Positions 7,585 to 11,603 of a DNA stretch of 11,603 nt are shown piece by piece. Numbering within the stretch: the first letter of the stretch is position 1; each line of letters begins with the position of its first letter. The stretch spans positions 1-11,603 of the forward strand of contig PJAB01001899.1 of assembly GCA_002887195.1 (NCBI GenBank). Direction: 5' to 3'. Source of the DNA: Chrysochromulina parva (taxonomy: Eukaryota; Haptophyta; Prymnesiales; Chrysochromulinaceae). The notes below the pieces were generated by a model. The model ran no database searches and had not been told where the DNA came from. It worked only from the letters and a program-made list of their open reading frames with translations. A program made the position numbers and the translations under genes.

Positions 7585-8235
7585 ATGGTCTTGGCCTCTG
7601 CGGCCCTATCGGCACGCTCTCAAACCGGCCGCAGAGACGTGCAGCCGAAGATCACGCTGTACACGCACACAGCGTGCCCTTTTGCGCAGCGTGCCTGGAT
7701 AGCGCTCGAGGCTTCAAGAATTCCGTTTGAGAAAGTGGATGTGAACTTATATGGTTCGGGTGGCTTCGATAAAGCTCGGCTGAAGAAGGTCGAAGAGGCG
7801 GGTGGCCTCTCACCCAAGGGTTACATCCCGGTCATGCGAATTGACGATGAGGTCATCCGCGAGTCCAGCGTGCTCGTTGAGCGCATCGCCGACCTGAGCG
7901 AGGAGCTTTCTGGTGCAATCTCCCTGGCTCCGGAAAACGCAGAGGCAGCCCAGGCGCTGGTGCAGCTCTGCAACACGCTGCCCAAGTGTGAACGCTCGCG
8001 TGAACTCGACGTGCTCCTGCACAAGGCGAATGAGGCCGTCGCCGCCTCAGGTGGAGAAGGGTTTCTTGCCGGCAAGACCTTTTCAACCGCGGATGCGTGC
8101 CTCCTGCCCTTCTTGCAGCGCGTGGAGGACACGATTCCGAGCGACGCCACACATTTGCGAGCTTACATGGAGCGCGCTCACAAGCAGACCGCATTCGCGA
8201 AAACGGTCGTCGCCAACACCTGGTGGTGGTGGTGA
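7585..8235 (+). CDS. Soluble glutathione S-transferase, omega/lambda-like (CPFA active site)
   Basis: 216 residues from ATG at 7585. The thioredoxin-fold N-domain is clear: KITLYTHTACPFAQRAW at about 22-38 carries the CPFA motif typical of omega and lambda classes, with Cys as the catalytic residue. GYIPVM supplies the cis-Pro, and RESSVLVERIADL is the Glu-Ser motif that binds the glutathione gamma-glutamyl group. The C-terminal helical domain includes FLAGKTFSTADACLLPFLQRVE, the usual GST N-capping region (S-T-A-D). Cys-type GSTs act more as thiol transferases or dehydroascorbate reductases than as conjugating enzymes. The protein ends in four Trp from a TGG run directly before TGA, which looks like a lineage-specific tail. 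The first 20 residues are Ala/Ser/Arg-rich and could be a short targeting peptide. Same strand as the MAPEG gene. Confidence 0.9.
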   Translation: MVLASAALSARSQTGRRDVQPKITLYTHTACPFAQRAWIALEASRIPFEKVDVNLYGSGGFDKARLKKVEEAGGLSPKGYIPVMRIDDEVIRESSVLVERIADLSEELSGAISLAPENAEAAQALVQLCNTLPKCERSRELDVLLHKANEAVAASGGEGFLAGKTFSTADACLLPFLQRVEDTIPSDATHLRAYMERAHKQTAFAKTVVANTWWWW

Positions 8236-8621
8236 CCTCGAAACTGGTGACCTACGTGAGCGAATATGTGAACCCGTGTCCCGGCTCCCCCCCGGTCTAC
8301 GGCCTCCCCAGCCTACTTTTCAATAATACGCACTAAAACAGTGTGGTACGGTACCGTCATAGCATTGACGTACGGTGTACGGTCTACGGTCCGGGCGTGT
8401 TGGGTTTTCGTTTTCCCGAGCCAGTGCGGTCCCACCGCCGGTCCGATCGTGGACGTCGCCTTCTTGCGACGTGTACCCATACCGACCGCGTAGTACGAGG
8501 TAGCTCGTGCCATATTCTCGACTGTGACCGTACCTCACAAAACCTCATACAAAACCTCACACATAACTCGTACCGGTATGCGACGCGGGGCCGAACGGCG
8601 TAATTTTTTCAACAGCATCTG
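8236..8621. other. Convergent intergenic stretch with GTACGG-type repeats
   Basis: About 385 bases lie between the GST stop and the PC-esterase-like stop. A cluster of tacggt/gtacgg words occurs at 8346-8393 (ggtacggtaccgtc, gtacggtgtacggtctacggtc). The stretch 8536-8570 repeats cctcac(a)aaa-like words. No coding domain was found. Confidence 0.5.
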
Positions 8622-9872
8622 CTATTTTGGTGAGGCGGTGCACCGGTCGGGCTCGGTCTGAGACCTGCACGGCCTGCCGCGCGAAGCCCGCAGTCGCCGT
8701 TCGCAAGCCGCGCAGGCCTGCTGCAGCATCCGCGGCACAAAGGCGCTCGCTGGGACACCGTGGTAAGGGTCGCCCTCGCTCCCTCCGTGGCCGTCGGCAT
8801 CGGCTTGACGAAACCCTCGGGCCTGGATCCCCTTGAGGAGGGGCGTCGTCTCGAGCACTCCGATGCCGTGCTGGCGGGCGAGCGCACCCGAGATCAGGTT
8901 GATCCAGTCGTGGAAGCCCCCAACGATGGACGGGTGGTGGGGTCCCGTCCCGTTATGCTGAGCGGTGATCTGCATTGGACGCCAGAGCACGCACACTTGG
9001 GAGGGCATCGATGCCGGCGCAAAGAAGCGAAACAGCGCGGCTGTCTGGTTCACATAGTCGTCGATCCAGTGCTGTGGGAAGACAGTCCCTTTGGGTACCT
9101 TGTTCGAGAGTCCTCGTGGGTAGTCTGCGTGTGATGAGCGCGTGATGAGCGTGGAATGAGCGTGACGTTGAGTGACGAGCGTGTGCAGATGCGGTTGTGA
9201 TGCGGGTTTATAGATGCGGGGGCGCTCACAGACACTCAGCGTGAGGCACTTCGCACAGAGGCACTCACGGAGAGGCTCAAATCAGGCTCGAATCGAGGCT
9301 CGAATCAGCAAGCAACCAGCAAGCAACCAGCCCACAGCAAATCAGCATCACTCTGTGTGTGTGCACGGTACCTGCAAAGCGTGTAAAGTGGGCGACACCG
9401 CCGCCGAGGATGAGGATCGTGGGCCGAACGGCCGAACGCCGCTCGACCAGGGCGCGCAAGCTGGAGTCGTGCCGCTGACTGAACATATCCGTCTTCCATC
9501 GAAAATCGAGTGTGCTCGTCGCAAAGTACGTCGCGTTGAGCTCTCGGTTGACTGCCGACGGCGACGCATCGGGCCCGATCAAGCCCTCACATTCGGCGTG
9601 GTACGGCTGCTCGGTGTATAGATCCTGCTTGCACGTGGCCGTGACTCGAAAATTGCTCGACTTGCGCGAGCAGTGCTTGAAGCGCGAGACGAGCCGAAGC
9701 CCCCGGTGACAGCAGCGCAACGCCGACATGAGCCACTCGAGGAGCTCGATCGTCTCCGAGTTGCCCACAAAGATGGCGCTCGTGCCTCATTGAGGCACCG
9801 TGCATGCTCAGTGATTGTCGCGGTCCGAGCCGCCGACTTTGGGTGGCAGGATGTGCGATTCTCGCTCACCAT
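8622..9872 (-). CDS. PC-esterase/SGNH-like protein, one intron, apparent frameshift, GNS in place of GDS
   Basis: Last exon 8622-9124, intron 9125-9371, and coding sequence upstream from 9372. The 3' exon carries HHPSIVGGFHDW and ends with GDPYHGVPASAFVPRMLQQAC, the DxxH block of PC-esterase/TBL-type and related SGNH proteins. The 5' part has AIFVGNSETIELLEW at the block I position, with Asn where GDS has Asp, and RPTILILGGGVAHFTRF in the middle. Upstream, another frame reads TEHARCLNEAR, which fits the family's usual R-C-L stretch directly before block I. The two frames meet at about 9778-9790, offset by one base, so either a base is missing (mutation or assembly error) or exon structure is misread. 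The ATG at 9872 is tentative. Relatives include polysaccharide O-acetyltransferases and esterases. Head-to-head with the RING gene. Confidence 0.6.
9125..9371 (-). other. Intron of the PC-esterase-like gene (247 bp, GT-AG), repeat-rich
   Basis: On the minus strand the exon ends TTTGCAG and the intron starts GTACCG at 9371. It ends CACACGCAG at 9125. The phase-1 junction rejoins two open frames as HFTRFA-D-YPRG. The intron holds degenerate short repeats: gtgatgagc-like words at 9131-9185, aggctcgaat at 9291-9306, and two agcaagcaacc units at 9308-9330. The splice is inferred from frame continuity and the family order. Confidence 0.68.
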
Positions 9873-10070
9873 CCATGGATTCAAAACTTTGAAAAGGAAA
9901 CGAGCCAAGGAGCGAGCCCGACAACGGGAGGAGCCGCAAGTGATCGGCTCACACAATCCCCGAGGGTTTGTGAGAACACACAGGAGTTGCTTGCATGCAT
10001 TTGCGTCTGAGTTTCTTGCAGCACACAGTGTGCATATCCGCATAACATAACGCCTCGGCTGAGGTCATGT
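9873..10070. promoter_or_regulatory. Candidate divergent region between PC-esterase-like gene (-) and RING gene (+)
   Basis: About 200 bases lie between two head-to-head coding regions. On the plus strand tttcttgcag at 10012-10021 is a good splice-acceptor match just before the open RING frame, so part of this stretch may be an intron of the RING gene. On the minus strand a frame continuous with the PC-esterase 5' piece remains open to an ATG at 10043. Confidence 0.35.
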
Positions 10071-11111
10071 GTGAACTGCACGTGTGAACTAAAGTTCATC
10101 AGCCCGGAGGAACGTGCCGCGAACCTTTTTTGCCGCGTTTGCGCGCATCGACGGCGCGCCCACTTCGCCCCACGGAACATGTCACTCCCGCCTGCGGCAC
10201 CTGTGCCCCCATCGCCGCTGCCCGACAACCTCGCCACACGCAACTTCCCCTCCGCGGGCGCGGATGCCGAAGAGAGCTTTGACGCTGCCCTCGACGAGTA
10301 CGTCAAGCTGAAGCCGCACTTGCAGCACGGATACGATCTCCTGACCGACAGGCTCGCCGCACTTTCGACTGATGAGAAGAGGGCCGTGTACGACACATTT
10401 GCCGAGCTCAAGGCGCACAGCTCACAGCATCCGCTCGGGGGTCCACAGCACCTCGAACAGAAGTTCTGCATGTTGCTCTTCGGCGCAAGTCCATCGACCC
10501 AGGAGGCGGAGGCACTCGCCTTTGCGAAGGGTGCTTGCAAGGAGAGCACGCTCGCCCAGAGCGAAGAGGCAGCAAAGGAGCGAGTTCTCGACGCAGCCGC
10601 AAAGGAGGAGGCGCATGAGGAGGCGCTGTGCACCATCTGTTTCGACGTGCCGCGGAACGTGCGCTTCCGACCATGCCATCACTCGACCATGTGCGACGGC
10701 TGCGTGCTGAAGTTGATCGCCCGGTCGGAAAACCGCAAGCTCATCTGCCTGACGTGCCGCACGCCGGTCGAGCGCCTGTGCCGCGAAGGTAGCGCTGACG
10801 TGGACGGCGCTGGGTCAGCCGTTACAGATTCAGCCGATGGCGCGCCGTTGAAGCCCGTACGCAAGCCAACCTTCGAGCCGCCGCGTGAACTGCCGTTGAA
10901 GCCCATTCGCAGGCCAACGTTCGAGCCACCGCAAGAATTGCCGTTGAAGCCAGTTCGCATGGCAACGTTTGATCAATCGTCAACCGTAGACGGCCTGCCC
11001 GTCGACGCGTTCATCACGTCGCTCAAGAGCATCCCGACCCTGCGCGAGGATGCGGAAAAGGCAGATGAGGCTTGGAATGTGGAAGTCGACCTCACCGAAG
11101 CGGTGTGCTGA
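10071..11111 (+). CDS. C3HC4 RING-finger protein, probable E3 ubiquitin ligase
   Basis: The frame is open from 10011 to the TGA at 11109-11111. The first ATG is at 10179, but the sequence before it (CTC, then 16 residues, then CRVCAHRRRAH) looks like a C-x-C/C-x2-C-x-H zinc knuckle, so the real start is probably in an upstream exon spliced near 10021. Counting from 10071: zinc knuckle about 3-31, acidic helical region about 63-135, Ala/Glu-rich coiled region 145-184, RING about 187-229 (CTIC, CHHSTMCDGC, CLTC), then three 16-residue repeats of the LPLKPVRKPTFEPP type (258-303) and an acidic end. RING proteins of this compact type recruit ubiquitin-conjugating enzymes; partners are unknown. 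The stop is created by the first unit of a minisatellite, and splicing at 11103 would bypass it. Confidence 0.78.
   Translation: MNCTCELKFISPEERAANLFCRVCAHRRRAHFAPRNMSLPPAAPVPPSPLPDNLATRNFPSAGADAEESFDAALDEYVKLKPHLQHGYDLLTDRLAALSTDEKRAVYDTFAELKAHSSQHPLGGPQHLEQKFCMLLFGASPSTQEAEALAFAKGACKESTLAQSEEAAKERVLDAAAKEEAHEEALCTICFDVPRNVRFRPCHHSTMCDGCVLKLIARSENRKLICLTCRTPVERLCREGSADVDGAGSAVTDSADGAPLKPVRKPTFEPPRELPLKPIRRPTFEPPQELPLKPVRMATFDQSSTVDGLPVDAFITSLKSIPTLREDAEKADEAWNVEVDLTEAVC
10842..10985 (+). repeat. 48-bp repeat, three in-frame copies in the RING protein
   Basis: Three 48-bp units at 10842, 10890 and 10938 encode PLKPVRKPTFEPPRE-type peptides; the third is diverged at its end (MATFDQSS). The repeats form a basic, Pro-rich linker after the RING domain and may be a binding motif. 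Confidence 0.9.
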
Positions 11112-11244
11112 TGACCACTGATGACCTCTGATGACCTCTGATGACCTCTGATGACCTCAGATGACCTCTGATGACCTCTGATGACCACTGATGACCTCAG
11201 ATGATGCGTGGAATGTAGAAGTCGACCTCACCGAAGCGGTGTGC
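11062..11244 (+). repeat. 47-bp direct duplication flanking a minisatellite
   Basis: The end of the RING exon (11062-11108) is repeated at 11198-11244 with three mismatches in 47 bases. Both copies encode a D-D/E-A-W-N-V-E-V-D-L-T-E-A-V-C peptide. The 10-bp array sits exactly between them. Confidence 0.95.
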
Positions 11245-11324
11245 GAAGATGATCTCGAGGAGGCGAGATTTGGAGTGCCTGTGGAGTGCGACTGATGAGC
11301 CGTGATTGCCTCCCGATATGGCAG
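11103..11324 (+). other. Proposed intron joining RING and ankyrin exons (222 bp)
   Basis: Donor GTGTGC after codon GCG at 11102 and acceptor ATATGGCAG at 11324 are both phase 0. The join reads VDLTEA-VRDDDLEEARALRARG, which recreates a continuous ankyrin-type helix. The decayed second copy inside the intron preserves the same peptide as LTEAVCEDDLEEAR, supporting the register. No transcript evidence is available. Confidence 0.55.
11109..11198 (+). repeat. 10-bp minisatellite, nine units
   Basis: Nine uninterrupted units of tgatgacctc (variants tgatgaccac and agatgacctc). Each unit contains TGA twice in offset frames, so the array cannot be read through on the plus strand in any frame. It falls inside the proposed intron 11103-11324. 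Confidence 0.95.
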
Positions 11325-11603
11325 GTGCGCGACGACGATCTTGAGGAGGCGAGAGCGCTGCGTGCCCGTGGGGCGTCCGTCACAAGCCCTAATGAGGAAG
11401 GCGAGCTGCCATTGGTGCTCGCGTGCATAAATGGGAATCTCGAGATGGCGAGATGGCTCCGCTCCGAAGGCGCAGATGTGAGCGCCACTGACGAACCTCT
11501 GAGTGCCACTGACGAACCTCTGAGTGCCACTGACGAACCTCTGAGTGCCACTGACGAACCTCTGAGTGCCACTGACGAACCTCTGAGTGCCACTGACGAA
11601 CCT
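11295..11603 (+). CDS. Ankyrin-repeat-like coding sequence, partial at right edge
   Basis: The frame is open from before an ATG at 11295 to the window end. After residue 10 it reads VRDDDLEEARALRARGASV, then LPLVLACINGNLEMARWL and RSEGADVSATDE. The helix-turn-helix spacing with G-N-L-E-M-A-R-W-L and G-A-D-V is the usual ankyrin pattern of algal proteins. A 21-bp tandem repeat then takes over and encodes SATDEPL again and again to the edge. Ankyrin repeats bind protein partners, which would fit substrate recognition for the RING domain if the two are one protein. It could instead be a separate gene starting at 11295, but that Met context (ctgATGa) is poor and the first ten residues are unlike the fold. 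It shares the RING frame even without splicing. Confidence 0.6.
   Translation, partial: MSRDCLPIWQVRDDDLEEARALRARGASVTSPNEEGELPLVLACINGNLEMARWLRSEGADVSATDEPLSATDEPLSATDEPLSATDEPLSATDEPLSATDEP
11480..11603 (+). repeat. 21-bp tandem repeat, five full units and a partial, in coding frame
   Basis: Units start at 11480, 11501, 11522, 11543, 11564 and 11585; the last is cut by the window end. The first differs from the others by one base (gagcgcc against gagtgcc). Each encodes seven residues, S-A-T-D-E-P-L, extending the loop that follows an ankyrin GADV turn. Confidence 0.95.

Noticed and set aside
8221..8235. Four Trp codons at the GST end taken as a sign of frameshift
   Set aside because: The frame is coherent up to the TGG run, and GST C-termini vary in length. 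A small TGG expansion explains it.
10973..11188. Minus-strand frame translating as repeated RGHQRSSEVI
   Set aside because: It is only the reverse reading of the 10-bp array 11109-11198, which lacks TGA on that strand. No other protein feature supports it.
11228..11593. Minus-strand frame with repeated VALRGSS
   Set aside because: It is the antisense reading of the 21-bp repeat. The plus frame is preferred because it continues a recognisable ankyrin unit.

Overview
The window looks like nuclear DNA of a unicellular alga, most likely a haptophyte or a relative. Evidence: GC-rich coding sequence, eukaryotic gene families (MGST1-type MAPEG, soluble GST, RING and ankyrin domains, PC-esterase-like), at least two and probably three spliceosomal introns, no operons or Shine-Dalgarno spacing, and abundant short tandem repeats inside introns and exons. 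The lineage is inferred from overall style; no rRNA or other marker is present.

Layout, left to right: (1) 1-256 (+), the C-terminal end of a DUF1538-type membrane protein, cut by the window edge. (2) 257-1207, no gene seen, only short imperfect repeats. (3) 1208-3503 (-), SGNH1, a two-exon SGNH/GDSL-hydrolase-like protein of about 701 residues with a membrane segment near each end; its catalytic His position reads Gln. Its 190-bp intron is filled by a 10-bp minisatellite. (4) 3837-4715 (+), a TylF-like SAM-dependent methyltransferase. (5) 4716-5354, mostly empty, with a TATA-like box. (6) 5355-6389 (-), SGNH2, a second SGNH hydrolase with all four blocks intact. (7) 6871-7344 (+), an MGST1-like MAPEG protein, followed by (8) 7585-8235 (+), a soluble glutathione transferase with a CPFA active site. 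(9) 8622-9872 (-), a PC-esterase/SGNH-like gene with one 247-bp intron, a GNS in place of GDS and an apparent frameshift. (10) 10071-11111 (+), a C3HC4 RING protein, running into (11) 11295-11603 (+), ankyrin-type sequence cut by the right edge. A splice across 11103-11324 would join these into one RING-ankyrin protein.

Three of the plus-strand genes are head-to-head with one of the three minus-strand SGNH-superfamily genes, so the gaps 3504-3836, 6390-6870 and roughly 9873-10070 are candidate divergent promoters. MAPEG and GST form a tandem glutathione-detoxification pair. Three SGNH/PC-esterase proteins beside a sugar-methyltransferase-like enzyme could reflect surface-glycan modification, but that is inference from families only.

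The most unusual feature is intron structure. Two introns carry 10-bp minisatellites, and both contain what looks like a copy of the neighbouring exon edge (44 of 47 bases in the RING gene, weaker in SGNH1). A decamer, CCTAATATGG, recurs in both SGNH genes, and three stop codons lie in TAATTAGG or TAATATGG.
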